DNA of 64,000 nucleotides, taken from positions 3,064,001-3,128,000 of the forward strand of contig NZ_CP150951.2 of assembly GCF_038069655.2 (NCBI RefSeq). The letters are read 5' to 3'. The notes below the pieces were generated by a model. The model saw nothing but the letters and a program-made list of their open reading frames with translations. It searched no databases and was not told the DNA's origin. The translations under genes and the position numbers were made by a program. Of the stretch, positions 1 through 7,543 are shown piece by piece. This stretch comes from Yoonia sp. BS5-3 (GTDB lineage: Bacteria; Pseudomonadota; Alphaproteobacteria; Rhodobacterales; Rhodobacteraceae). Each line of letters begins with the position of its first letter. The stretch's first letter is position 1.

Positions 1-160
1 GATGCACAAACCGGTTCTCGCCACCTTCTTCAAGGCTTTCCAGTTCAAGCGATGTCTCTAGCCCGCTGACCTCCTGAAACGCCATATCGGGGACTGGCGG
101 GACGAACCCAATGAAAACCACCGAAAAATGAAACGCGACAGGAGGGTCAAAAAAGGCCAT
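1..160 (-). CDS. gp19-like phage tail tube protein, partial (eCIS second tube)
   Basis: The first 53 codons of a gene that runs off the left edge. Translation from the ATG at 160 gives MAFFDPPVAFHFSVVFIG, then FQEVSGLETSLELE. This is the same N-terminal pattern as the complete tube protein just upstream (KFHFQVKW, then FQEVSGLDIETEPLE). That pattern is typical of the T4 gp19/Hcp-like inner-tube fold of contractile injection systems. It starts only 4 bp after the stop of the upstream tube gene, so the two are translationally coupled. Afp/PVC clusters carry several tube paralogues (Afp1 and Afp5 types); which type this is cannot be told from the fragment. Confidence 0.8.
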   Translation of the reverse strand, partial: MAFFDPPVAFHFSVVFIGFVPPVPDMAFQEVSGLETSLELESLEEGGENRFVH

Positions 161-164
161 GACT

Positions 165-623
165 TTAGGCGTTCTCGATCACAAAGCCTTCATGGGCGAT
201 CTCAATGCTTTCGACCGCGACTTCGTTACCTTCTGCTTTCAGATCGGTGCCGATCACCTTGACCGGAAAGGCATTTTGCACTTTCCAAACCATGGTCGGG
301 GCCTGGGCCTCATCGAGCAGCGAGATCGTCAAAGCCTTGCGTGTGATTGTGTTCATCTTGATTTCGTTGAACCAATCAAAGATCGCATTGTCCTTGGCGA
401 ACACGCCTTTCTTCATGGTGATATTGCCCGATTTGATCATCCCGGGCATTTTCGAAGTCGAAAACACCGGGTTGTTGCCCGCGCGATATTCCAGCGGCTC
501 GGTTTCGATATCGAGGCCCGAGACCTCTTGGAAGGCCAGTTCGGTGTCGTCCCATTTCACCTGAAAGTGGAACTTGGGAAGGGGCCAGATCGACGCGGAT
601 TGGGCGGAACCATCTTCTGCCAT
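165..623 (-). CDS. Contractile injection system inner tube protein (gp19/Pvc1-like)
   Basis: A 152-aa protein of the T4 gp19-like tail tube family; it would polymerise into the inner tube that the contracting sheath drives into a target membrane. Family marks are the N-terminal KFHFQVKW strand, FQEVSGLDIETEPLEYR, a KMPGMIKSGNITMKKG segment and a short C-terminal strand ending in GFVIENA. The length matches Afp1/Pvc1 proteins of about 150 aa. The start at 623 has a strong AAGGAG eight bases upstream. It lies directly downstream of the sheath gene and upstream of a second tube gene, the order sheath-tube-tube of the eCIS structural operon. There is no signal peptide, as expected for a particle assembled in the cytoplasm. 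Confidence 0.88.
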   Translation of the reverse strand: MAEDGSAQSASIWPLPKFHFQVKWDDTELAFQEVSGLDIETEPLEYRAGNNPVFSTSKMPGMIKSGNITMKKGVFAKDNAIFDWFNEIKMNTITRKALTISLLDEAQAPTMVWKVQNAFPVKVIGTDLKAEGNEVAVESIEIAHEGFVIENA

Positions 624-643
624 GGGTGAACTCCTTTAAAAGA

Positions 644-2857
644 TTATGATTTCTGCATTTGCTGCTGGAAGGTGATTTCGATGAATTCCGCAGGGCGCAC
701 GACGGCCAACAGAACGGTGATGCGCAAAATCCCCTCAAGGATATCAACCGGGGTCATGGTCTCGCCCAGACCCACATGCACACTGAACGCGTCCGATGGC
801 ACAGCGCCAGCCAGGCCGCCTTGCTTCCAGATCGAGGTTAGGAAGTTTTCGATCATTGAGCGCATGGTCACCCATGTCTGGGCGGTATTGGGTTCGAACA
901 CATAGGCTTTGGAGGCCAGGCGGATCGATTCCTCGATCATGATCATCGTCCGGCGCACGTTGATGTAACGCCAATCCAGGCTGTTGCCGTCCAGTGTCCG
1001 CGCGCCCCAGACCAAGGTGCCTTCGCCCACAAAGGGTCGGATCGCGTTGATCGATTTGCCGGTGGTCGAGACGTTCAGGTTTTCCTGCTCTTCATGGTTG
1101 ATGTTCACCATGGGCGAGGTGACCGAGCCGACGCTGACATTGGCGGGCGCTTTCCAGACGCCGCGCGTGCCGTCGACCATCGTGTAAAGTCCGGCCATCG
1201 CCGAAGAGGGCGGCATCGCGTTCAGGCGCTTGGTCATTGCCTCCATCACATCGTTATAAAGCGGGACAACGGCGCGCATCGTTTTATCGATCGTCGCAGG
1301 CGATGGCGTGTCGGTTTTGACAACGGCCAGCGGGCTGTCAGGGACCAAAATGCGCAGATCGGCAAAGGGCAGCGGGGCATCATCTTTGGTCATGGTATAG
1401 GCCACTTTGGCCTCGGCCCCGACAAATTCGGCATTGGGGGTAAAGGTCACTTTACCGCTTTCTGCCTGCCAGGTGCCGACCCCATCGATGTCCTTGGTCT
1501 TGCCATCATCGCTGGTGGCATCACGCAGCACGATGCTGTCGGGATCGGCCCCTTCATTATCGGCGGCAACGTCGATCTCAACCGGGGTTTGCTGCTGCAC
1601 GCCAGACAGGTTCAACAGGCCGCCCACAACCTCAACCGCGATTTCGCTGGCATCTGTGGCGATGCCGTTTGCATCTGTGACGACAACGGCAAATTTGCCT
1701 GCCTTGGTGGTGCCATCATGGACAAAACTGACCGCACCGGTTTCCAGCTCTTCCTGGGTAAAGCTGTCGATGGCCGCATCAGGCGCATCGGTTTTGACAA
1801 CCTTGCCGCCCATCTTGGCCGCATCACCAATCACGCTATAGGTCAGCGCGTCATCGCTTGTATCATCGTCCTCGGCATTGATGTCGGCCTTGGTGATCGG
1901 TGCCGTCAGGCCAGGGGTCAGTGACAGCGTAAAATCACCGGTCAGGGCCGGGGCGCTGGTTTTTTCGATCTCAGCGGCAAGTTCCTTGTCGCCCGGCACG
2001 CTCATCTTCAAGAGCTTGATCAGCTTTTGGCGGGCCTCGGGGACGATGTTTTCATATGTGACATCGCGCACCCCAAAGACCGAGGTATTGACCCATGGAT
2101 AATAGGCCGCGCCAAAATCCAGCTGGTTGATCCCGATATCACTGCGGAAGGCGGCAACCGGGTTGCCCATCGGGCCACCCTGCGGCAGATGCCCGCCAAA
2201 CACGTCAAGGATCGCAAAGCGGTTGCGCATCTCAAGCCCGCAGTGGGACAGCATTTTTTGCTGCACCGAAACGCAATCCTGGCGCGCAAGCCGGGTCGCT
2301 TCGGGGATCACGACCATGGTCGGCTCGGATTCCTTTTTCAACGCATCAATGGCCGCCTTCATGGCGTTCGCGTCGATGGCGTTATGCTCTTTCTCGCCAG
2401 TGTCTGAGCCTTCCACATCGACCATATATTCGCCGATCGAGACGATGTAGCAGGGGCCACCGCCATTTTCAAAGAACAGCTTCATCGACCCATAAAGGTT
2501 GAAGGCCGGGGTTTTCTGGACCAGCTCATGTTTGACCGGGCCCAGCGGTCCCTGGGTGGTGAAAACCGCGCGCGGCAGGCTGTCTTTCATCCCAACGCCA
2601 TCTGCGGAGAGGGGCGAGGTGCCTTCGTGATCTTTGTAGCCGACAATGTCGAACATCGGTTCGGGCGGGCCGCCGAAATAGGTGATGAACTCGCCCATCG
2701 ATGTGATGCGCTTGGGCGCCATATGCAGGGACACATTCCCATTCAGCGCTTTCTGCGTATAGCCGATAAAGGCCGGCACGGCCGTCGCGACTTGCACCAC
2801 CGAATTTGGGAATGCGCTTTTTTCGACGATGTAGACGCCGGGGGTCTTCATGACCAT
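644..2857 (-). CDS. Contractile tail sheath protein with inserted Ig/cadherin-like region
   Basis: A 737-aa sheath subunit of a contractile injection system. The N-terminus (KTPGVYIVE, then VQVATAVPAFIGYT) and the C-terminal third (RYINVRRTMIMIEESI, VFEPNTAQTWVTM, LGETMTPVDILEG, FIEITF) are classic for the phage sheath/Afp2-4 family. Between about residues 300 and 510 lies an extra acidic region. It contains a CSPG/cadherin-repeat-like unit (TYSVIGDAAKMGGKVV, a TQEEL segment, then VSFVHDGTTKAGKFAVVVTDANG) and a second beta-rich unit (VTFTPNAEFVGAEAKVAYTM). Simple sheaths lack it, so it is probably a surface decoration of the particle. The first ATG follows AGGAG by eight bases; the third codon is also ATG. 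It lies between the unknown eCIS protein and the tube gene. Confidence 0.92.
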   Translation of the reverse strand: MVMKTPGVYIVEKSAFPNSVVQVATAVPAFIGYTQKALNGNVSLHMAPKRITSMGEFITYFGGPPEPMFDIVGYKDHEGTSPLSADGVGMKDSLPRAVFTTQGPLGPVKHELVQKTPAFNLYGSMKLFFENGGGPCYIVSIGEYMVDVEGSDTGEKEHNAIDANAMKAAIDALKKESEPTMVVIPEATRLARQDCVSVQQKMLSHCGLEMRNRFAILDVFGGHLPQGGPMGNPVAAFRSDIGINQLDFGAAYYPWVNTSVFGVRDVTYENIVPEARQKLIKLLKMSVPGDKELAAEIEKTSAPALTGDFTLSLTPGLTAPITKADINAEDDDTSDDALTYSVIGDAAKMGGKVVKTDAPDAAIDSFTQEELETGAVSFVHDGTTKAGKFAVVVTDANGIATDASEIAVEVVGGLLNLSGVQQQTPVEIDVAADNEGADPDSIVLRDATSDDGKTKDIDGVGTWQAESGKVTFTPNAEFVGAEAKVAYTMTKDDAPLPFADLRILVPDSPLAVVKTDTPSPATIDKTMRAVVPLYNDVMEAMTKRLNAMPPSSAMAGLYTMVDGTRGVWKAPANVSVGSVTSPMVNINHEEQENLNVSTTGKSINAIRPFVGEGTLVWGARTLDGNSLDWRYINVRRTMIMIEESIRLASKAYVFEPNTAQTWVTMRSMIENFLTSIWKQGGLAGAVPSDAFSVHVGLGETMTPVDILEGILRITVLLAVVRPAEFIEITFQQQMQKS

Positions 2858-2870
2858 GGGGACTTCTCCT

Positions 2871-3617
2871 TTACCATAGGCTGACGAAAATGTCGGATTG
2901 CAAGGGCGCGCGCGCAGCCGGATCAGCGGCGCGGCGCAGATGGACCCCGGCTGCGGGCAGCACTGGGATCAGCGTAATCGGATCAAACGGAGGGGCCTGA
3001 AGGGCCTCAAGCGTAAAGCGCGCATCCGGCCGATAACGCAGCGGGATCGCTTGGGTTGATCGAAAGACCCGCGCCAGCGCGCCATCAGGCAATGGGCTTT
3101 GGCCCAGATCTTCAAATGTGGCGTTGTTATTTTGATCAATAACTTGCAAATCCACCCCTCCCTTGCTGCCTGTCACGTAGTAGGCCCAAAGCGTCGCCAC
3201 CGCAGTCAGTCGCAGTGTGATCAGACCCGTGCCCTCCGCCGCGACAGGCAGGTTAACACGCAGTAAAGGATCACCAGGAAGGCGCGGCGCGTCTGTGAGA
3301 ATTGGCACATCAACCAGGGCGATATCGGTATTTTCCGTCATCCCGCTCAGGTCGAGATGCGGTGTGCGGCCCCAATCCTGTCCATCGGTCAGCGCCAGAA
3401 TATCGGTGTCTGCGCTGGTGACATCGACGGTGATTATCTGATTGTTATCAAAGACATCGTCGTCCGCAATCAGATCAATGCGGGCCGGGCTGCGCTTGGC
3501 CAATACTCCGGCCATTGCCAATGCGTGCGGGTCGCTTGGAAAAATTTTTAGCGGCACAGTTTCATCGCCCCAGTAGTCATGGGCGATTTGAAACGAAAGG
3601 GCGATCCGGTGGCTCAT
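2871..3617 (-). CDS. Unrecognised eCIS-operon protein (248 aa)
   Basis: I do not recognise this family. The start chosen is the ATG at 3617, which overlaps the stop of the DUF4255 gene by 4 bp (ATGA). A longer reading frame upstream lies inside that gene and is not needed. The protein begins MSHRIALSFQIAHDYWGDE, has no signal peptide or membrane segment, and is rich in beta-prone stretches (ITVDVTSADTDILAL, LITLRLTAVATLWAYYV, VDLQVIDQNNNATF). It ends in PLQSDIFVSLW. It sits between DUF4255 and sheath genes, 13 bp before the sheath start, so it is very likely a structural or assembly part of the eCIS. A sheath-terminator, cap or baseplate-accessory role is possible but unproven. Confidence 0.72.
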   Translation of the reverse strand: MSHRIALSFQIAHDYWGDETVPLKIFPSDPHALAMAGVLAKRSPARIDLIADDDVFDNNQIITVDVTSADTDILALTDGQDWGRTPHLDLSGMTENTDIALVDVPILTDAPRLPGDPLLRVNLPVAAEGTGLITLRLTAVATLWAYYVTGSKGGVDLQVIDQNNNATFEDLGQSPLPDGALARVFRSTQAIPLRYRPDARFTLEALQAPPFDPITLIPVLPAAGVHLRRAADPAARAPLQSDIFVSLW

Positions 3618-4204
3618 GTGGTGGTTTCCCTTGCGGGTGCAACGCCTGCGGATGGTTTGCGGATTGTCGGTTTGATCGACTTGATGGCGCCGCTTGACAG
3701 GGTGATTGTGCGGATCTTGAACATGACAGAAGGCACATAGCGCCCGCCCAGGTTGCCCCACATCTGGCCCATTTCTTCGGGGCGAAGATTGCTGATCTCA
3801 AAGGACAGTTGCTGCATGTCGCGCGGCATCTGGGGCGTGTTTTGTGGGGTCATTACCGGGTAGGTTTGAAAAAACATCAGCGCCGCAGACAGCATTTTCA
3901 GCCCTTCGGTGTAGATGTTCGGATCGTGGTTGGCCGCCAGCATGGCGTAGATATCCAAATGCAATGGCGGGGCATCCGCCGTACGTCCCATGACTGATGC
4001 AGCGCGGCCCCGATTTTGGCGGGGCATCGGATCTTCTGCGATATTGGTGACAAACAGGGCCAGACGATTGCGTGAGATATCCGATGGTTTCCGATCGGAA
4101 TCGGTGAGCGGCGCGAGAACCACGAGATCCTCAGCCGCCTCAAACCGGCCGGCCAAATGCCCATTCAAGCGCTCGGCGGTCAATGACAAAGCAGCATCAA
4201 TCAC
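3614..4204 (-). CDS. DUF4255 / Pvc16-like tail terminator protein
   Basis: A 196-aa DUF4255 (Pvc16 N-terminal) protein. In Afp/PVC particles the homologue caps the end of the tube and sheath. Family features seen are the N-terminal helix MIDAALSLTAERLNGHL, the NRLALFVTNIAEDP strand, and the segment NIYTEGLKMLSAALMFFQTYP, then FEISNLRPEEMGQMWGNLG and YVPSVMFKIRTI. A GTG start at 4204 fits the family's MIDxALS start; a TTG one codon earlier is the alternative. It is the first gene of the minus-strand eCIS operon and overlaps the next gene by 4 bp. DUF4255 next to sheath and gp19-like tube genes is what marks this as an eCIS and not a prophage. Confidence 0.87.
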   Translation of the reverse strand: MIDAALSLTAERLNGHLAGRFEAAEDLVVLAPLTDSDRKPSDISRNRLALFVTNIAEDPMPRQNRGRAASVMGRTADAPPLHLDIYAMLAANHDPNIYTEGLKMLSAALMFFQTYPVMTPQNTPQMPRDMQQLSFEISNLRPEEMGQMWGNLGGRYVPSVMFKIRTITLSSGAIKSIKPTIRKPSAGVAPARETTT

Positions 4205-4425
4205 CAAAACACCCCGCCAAAAAACTTGCGGACACGCGTGTAGAGTCGAGTGGCCATGCGGCCCCCTGTTTTCGTTTTACATTCGGAACAACAAACGAGA
4301 GTGGCGTCTGTCTTTTGGGGGCAAAAAAATACAAAATATGAAAAGAGGTTGCCCCTGCGTTAAGCTAGGCACAGCACTGAGTGGCTTGGCAAGAGCTGTT
4401 TTCTGAAATTTAATAAATTTAGTAA

Positions 4426-4451
4426 TAACAGTATGTAACGCTGTACTGTTA
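4426..4451. promoter_or_regulatory. Perfect inverted repeat TAACAGTA-N10-TACTGTTA
   Basis: Two perfect 8-bp arms, TAACAGTA (4426-4433) and TACTGTTA (4444-4451), have their centres 18 bp apart, suiting a dimeric regulator bound to one face over nearly two helical turns. The site is about 220 bp upstream of the first eCIS gene (DUF4255), in otherwise gene-free DNA. Its role as an operator is inferred. Confidence 0.45.
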
Positions 4452-4598
4452 ATGTGACGTGCAGCACTGAAGCACAATAATATGCCTGAATTTCATCTAT
4501 AGGGCGAGTCGGGTTGATCAGGTTTTTAGGCCGATCTTGCCCAACCGTTCTGAACGTTTTTGCGCGGTGAAAAACCTAGGTTTAGGGATATGGATCGC

Positions 4599-4625
4599 GT
4601 ACAGAAACTGTACAGATGCTGTATG
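4599..4625. repeat. 27-bp three-part GTACAG motif, copy 1
   Basis: The core is the odd palindrome GTACAG-AAA-CTGTAC (4599-4613), followed by AG and a third half site CTGTATG. A near-identical 27-bp sequence lies at 49924-49950, with four differing positions. Copy 1 is 12 bp beyond the stop codon of the DUF4345 gene. Function unknown; it could be a regulator site or a dispersed extragenic element. Confidence 0.6.
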
Positions 4626-4637
4626 TACACCGCCCGC

Positions 4638-4982
4638 TTATGCGTGCAGGGCGATGGCTGCGATCCCGACACCGGCCTCGACCGCGAAAAAGATGAATTT
4701 GCGCTGTGACATTCCGTCCAAAACCAGCGATGTGAGCCGCCCGACCGCTGCGCCGCACCAACAGAACCCAAGCATCAGATAGGCGTCAGTGCTGCCCAGG
4801 ATCAACGCGCCGATGCCCATGCCGACAAATAATGCGCCAACCGAGGCGCGGATTTCTGACATACCCATCGTCGTTGGTCCCGGCGAAAGATCAAGAGCGC
4901 CCATCGTGTAACGCGGTGCCAACCAGCCAAAACAGCCCAGCGCAATGCTGAGCGCGGCGAAGATGAAGTTGATGATGTCCAT
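4638..4982 (-). CDS. DUF4345-like small inner-membrane protein
   Basis: A 114-aa protein that is mostly membrane, with about four hydrophobic helices: IINFIFAALSIALGCFGW, a helix with GALFVGMGIGALILG, YLMLGFCWCGAAVGRL, and FFAVEAGVGIAAIALHA. The pattern, with ARP near the first loop and IRA at the start of helix 2 (here SEIRASVG), resembles DUF4345 proteins; no biochemical function is known. It appears to be a single-gene unit. The ATG at 4982 is the only good start. Its end is followed at once by the GTACAG motif. Confidence 0.6.
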   Translation of the reverse strand: MDIINFIFAALSIALGCFGWLAPRYTMGALDLSPGPTTMGMSEIRASVGALFVGMGIGALILGSTDAYLMLGFCWCGAAVGRLTSLVLDGMSQRKFIFFAVEAGVGIAAIALHA

Positions 4983-5121
4983 GGGGCCTTCCTGCGCTGC
5001 TCTGCCCTAAAAACTGGGGCAGGGCGGGCGGACATCAAGAGACTTTTGCATTTTCCTGACAAACGCATGGCGGCGGCGCGATTGTTATTGAATAACAAGG
5101 GACGTTTTTCTAGGGGCAGGC

Positions 5122-6825
5122 ATGCATTTATTCAAAAAGGCCCGAAAAATGAACCTATTAGCGACATCGTGTTTAAGTTGTGCTTTGGTATTTGGTTTGA
5201 CGCACACCGCTACTGCGCAGACGAGCGCAGAGCAAATTTGGGAGGAGGCCAGCAGCCTGTTCCTACCCAACTATCTGAGCAAGTTAGATAGCAGTGAAGT
5301 GCCATCGGTAGATCGCGCACTGGGAACGATCCACAGCTTTGAACGTGAAGATCAGGCTGACGGAAGTGTCATTATCCGTGCCCTTGAGCTTGAAGTGAAA
5401 ATGGGGCGCGGCAAGGCAGTGATGCTGATCGATGAAATCACGATTGCGCAGAATGAGCAGGGCGATGTGTCTATTCAATTGCCGACGCAGTTTCTGATCA
5501 GTCATCATGAACGTGCGTCGGCTCGGCAACCGGATCTGTACAGCGTCTTTTCAAGCGGTCTGATGCTGACGGTCGAAGATTTCGACGCATATCCAACCTA
5601 TCGCCTAACTGCCGACAGTGCCTCAATTGACGGTCCCGGTCATGATGAACTTGCCAGTCTTGGCTTATCGTTCCGAGATCTAGACATTAGTTATACGATT
5701 TCGGCCCCCATAGATATAGCCGGAGCGCAGGATGATACCTTGAAGTTAGCTCAACATGTTATTGAGTTGAGCGCCGGTGCTGTAAATGCAGACTTCGATA
5801 TTAGTGGTCGCGACCATCAATTCGTGGTCGGTAGCGTAAATCTAGACAACCTCAGTTTCTCAGCGAACTTGGGCACTTTCGATGTTCGACAGGAGGAAAT
5901 CGTGGTGTCGGGCGCTCTCTTGCCACTGCAACTGATGACACTGCAACTTTCAAATAGTCAAGGAATGCGTGACCAAATATCAAGTGGCTTTCTGGATTTC
6001 ACGACTGAATTAAGGGCGCATCGGCTTTCTTACGATATTGAAATGAATAATTCCGACAACGGTTATGCGCGTTCATCTTTTGAAAGTATCCATCCCGGTT
6101 TTGAGTTTTCTGCTGACCGTGATCGACTAACTGTTTCATATAGCCTACAGGGCGCCCGCAGCAGGCAAGGGGAGCCGTTACAGCATATGGGGCGCGGGCC
6201 GTTTCCATATCAATCCCAACTCGATCGTCTGTCCGTGTTCCTTTCGATACCGTTTGGCCGCACGGAGGAACCGGAACCGTTTGAGATGCGTTTCATTTTG
6301 AACGAGTTGGAACTTGATGAAAATGGTTGGGCCGTGTTTGATCCTTCCGGCGCTTGGGAGCGTGGTCCCATTAACGCGTACGCGCGACTTGAAGGAACCG
6401 CCGAACTGCTGGTCGATATGTTTGGTCGCAATAATTTTCAGTGGATTGCGTCTTTGGATCCTCGTGCAATCAGGCTTCATTCCATTCGTTCAGCTGCTGC
6501 CTTGCCTGGTTTGCCGGATATTTTACTGTCCGGCCCAGGGACCGCTTTGGAGGCTGAGGTAGATCTGACTTTTGATCCGTCTGACACGAACACGGCCGCC
6601 GGTTTTCCGCAACCAAGTGGGGAAATCGTGTTTGAGCTGATGGGGCTGAACAGTCTGCTTGATAATCTGGTTGGTTCGGGCCTGATGGAGGACCGCGACA
6701 TGACCATATTGCGCGGTATGATTGAGAGCGTCGTCCCACTTGCAGAAGATGATATTCTGCGCAAAACCGCGATCTTTGATGAAAACGGCGGGTTTTCGAT
6801 TGCCGATACAGTCGCCGAAGAGTGA
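5122..6825 (+). CDS. DUF2125-family exported protein
   Basis: A 567-aa protein with an N-terminal signal peptide (basic MHLFKKARK, then LLATSCLSCALVFGLTHTATAQ, with cleavage likely after TAQ), so it probably acts in the periplasm or on the outer membrane. The rest is long, beta-rich and without catalytic motifs. Its end (GEIVFELMGLNSLLDNLVGSGLM, a MIESVVPLAEDD segment, then KTAIFDENGGFSIAD) fits the C-terminus of DUF2125 proteins found in Rhodobacterales. ATG at 5122 follows AGGGGCAGG; a second ATG at 5149 would shorten the basic n-region. Codon use is less GC-biased than in most neighbours. It stands alone, followed by a strong terminator at 6851. Confidence 0.68.
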   Translation: MHLFKKARKMNLLATSCLSCALVFGLTHTATAQTSAEQIWEEASSLFLPNYLSKLDSSEVPSVDRALGTIHSFEREDQADGSVIIRALELEVKMGRGKAVMLIDEITIAQNEQGDVSIQLPTQFLISHHERASARQPDLYSVFSSGLMLTVEDFDAYPTYRLTADSASIDGPGHDELASLGLSFRDLDISYTISAPIDIAGAQDDTLKLAQHVIELSAGAVNADFDISGRDHQFVVGSVNLDNLSFSANLGTFDVRQEEIVVSGALLPLQLMTLQLSNSQGMRDQISSGFLDFTTELRAHRLSYDIEMNNSDNGYARSSFESIHPGFEFSADRDRLTVSYSLQGARSRQGEPLQHMGRGPFPYQSQLDRLSVFLSIPFGRTEEPEPFEMRFILNELELDENGWAVFDPSGAWERGPINAYARLEGTAELLVDMFGRNNFQWIASLDPRAIRLHSIRSAAALPGLPDILLSGPGTALEAEVDLTFDPSDTNTAAGFPQPSGEIVFELMGLNSLLDNLVGSGLMEDRDMTILRGMIESVVPLAEDDILRKTAIFDENGGFSIADTVAEE

Positions 6826-6850
6826 CAGGCTATGCCGTGACCTTTTGTTT

Positions 6851-6879
6851 GCCGCCCGGTTTGCACCGGGCGGCTTTTT
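6851..6879 (+). terminator. Rho-independent terminator after the DUF2125 gene
   Basis: GCCGCCCGG (6851-6859), loop TTTGCA, CCGGGCGGC (6866-6874), then five T. It ends just before the convergent SCO1 gene. Confidence 0.88.
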
Positions 6880-6882
6880 GTT

Positions 6883-7488
6883 TCAGGCCAACTGGTCGAT
6901 AAAGCAGGATGTGATTTCGGCGATCTGCTCGGCCGTACTTTCCCGTTTGAAGAATGTCGCGAACCCGGTTTCAGGGAACATCAGATAGGTTTGCGTGCTG
7001 TGATCGACCAGATAGTAGTCTGGATCGTCATCATGGGCCCGGTAATAGGTCCGATAGGCCTTTGATGCCGCGTCAACCTGTTCGGCGCTGCCTGTCAGCC
7101 CGATCATATCCTCGTGGAAATTATCGGTGAAGTCGCGAACCACTTCGACCGTATCCCGTGGGGGATCAACAGTAATGAAGACCGTCCCGATATCGATCCC
7201 TTCATCTGCCAGCATATAGGCTGCCGCCGCGTTTCGCGCCGTATCAAGCGGGCACACATCGGGGCAGAATGTATAGCCGAAATAGACCAGCGTTGGCTTG
7301 GTGATAACGTCAACATCCGTCACCGTTTCACCGGTTTCCGAAACCAATTCGAACGGCCCGCCGATGGCCGACCCTGCAACGGCTGTATCGCCACATGGAT
7401 GTGCGCCAGCGCTTTGCGTTTGCCAGGCATAAAGCCCAAGCCCGGCAGCTGCGGCCAAAGTTGTCACACCAAAGATGACATGTTTCAT
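6883..7488 (-). CDS. SCO1/SenC/PrrC-type copper chaperone
   Basis: A 201-aa thioredoxin-fold protein of the SCO1 family, which delivers copper to the CuA centre of cytochrome oxidase or acts as a periplasmic thiol reductase. An N-terminal membrane anchor (VIFGVTTLAAAAGLGLYAW) is followed by the copper motif CPDVC (Cys75 and Cys79) after VYFGYTF, the SCO-type TVDPPRDT loop, and the conserved His at about 163 in YYLVDHST. The ATG at 7488 is preferred because GGAG lies seven bases upstream; a TTG two codons earlier has no such support. It is the last gene of DUF2946-PCuAC-SCO1, a copper-delivery set, and is separated from PCuAC by a likely attenuating terminator. Confidence 0.93.
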   Translation of the reverse strand: MKHVIFGVTTLAAAAGLGLYAWQTQSAGAHPCGDTAVAGSAIGGPFELVSETGETVTDVDVITKPTLVYFGYTFCPDVCPLDTARNAAAAYMLADEGIDIGTVFITVDPPRDTVEVVRDFTDNFHEDMIGLTGSAEQVDAASKAYRTYYRAHDDDPDYYLVDHSTQTYLMFPETGFATFFKRESTAEQIAEITSCFIDQLA

Positions 7489-7502
7489 GATCAATCTCCG
7501 TC

Positions 7503-7537
7503 AAAAAAGGGGGCGGCGCCTGATTTGCACCGCCCGG
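7503..7537 (-). terminator. Terminator/attenuator between PCuAC and SCO1 genes
   Basis: On the minus strand GGGCGG pairs with CCGCCC around a 13-nt spacer and is followed by CC and six T. It lies inside the copper operon after the PCuAC gene and about 15 bp before the SCO1 start, so it may reduce SCO1 expression relative to PCuAC. Confidence 0.6.
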
Positions 7538-7543
7538 AAAAGG

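Larger units (their letters stand above)
4205..4637. other. Gene-free AT-rich region upstream of the eCIS operon
   Basis: No credible gene here. The stretch is visibly richer in A and T than its surroundings, with A and T runs around 4310-4450. It holds an 8-bp perfect inverted repeat (4426-4451) and a three-part GTACAG motif (4599-4625), listed separately. It lies between the starts of the leftward eCIS operon and the end of the DUF4345 gene, so it probably contains the eCIS promoter. I could not place convincing -35/-10 boxes. Confidence 0.6.

Noticed and set aside
1..4204. Contractile tail genes as an ordinary prophage
   Set aside because: DUF4255 next to sheath and two gp19-like tubes is the eCIS arrangement, and no capsid, integrase or lysis genes are visible; only the left side outside the window could overturn this.
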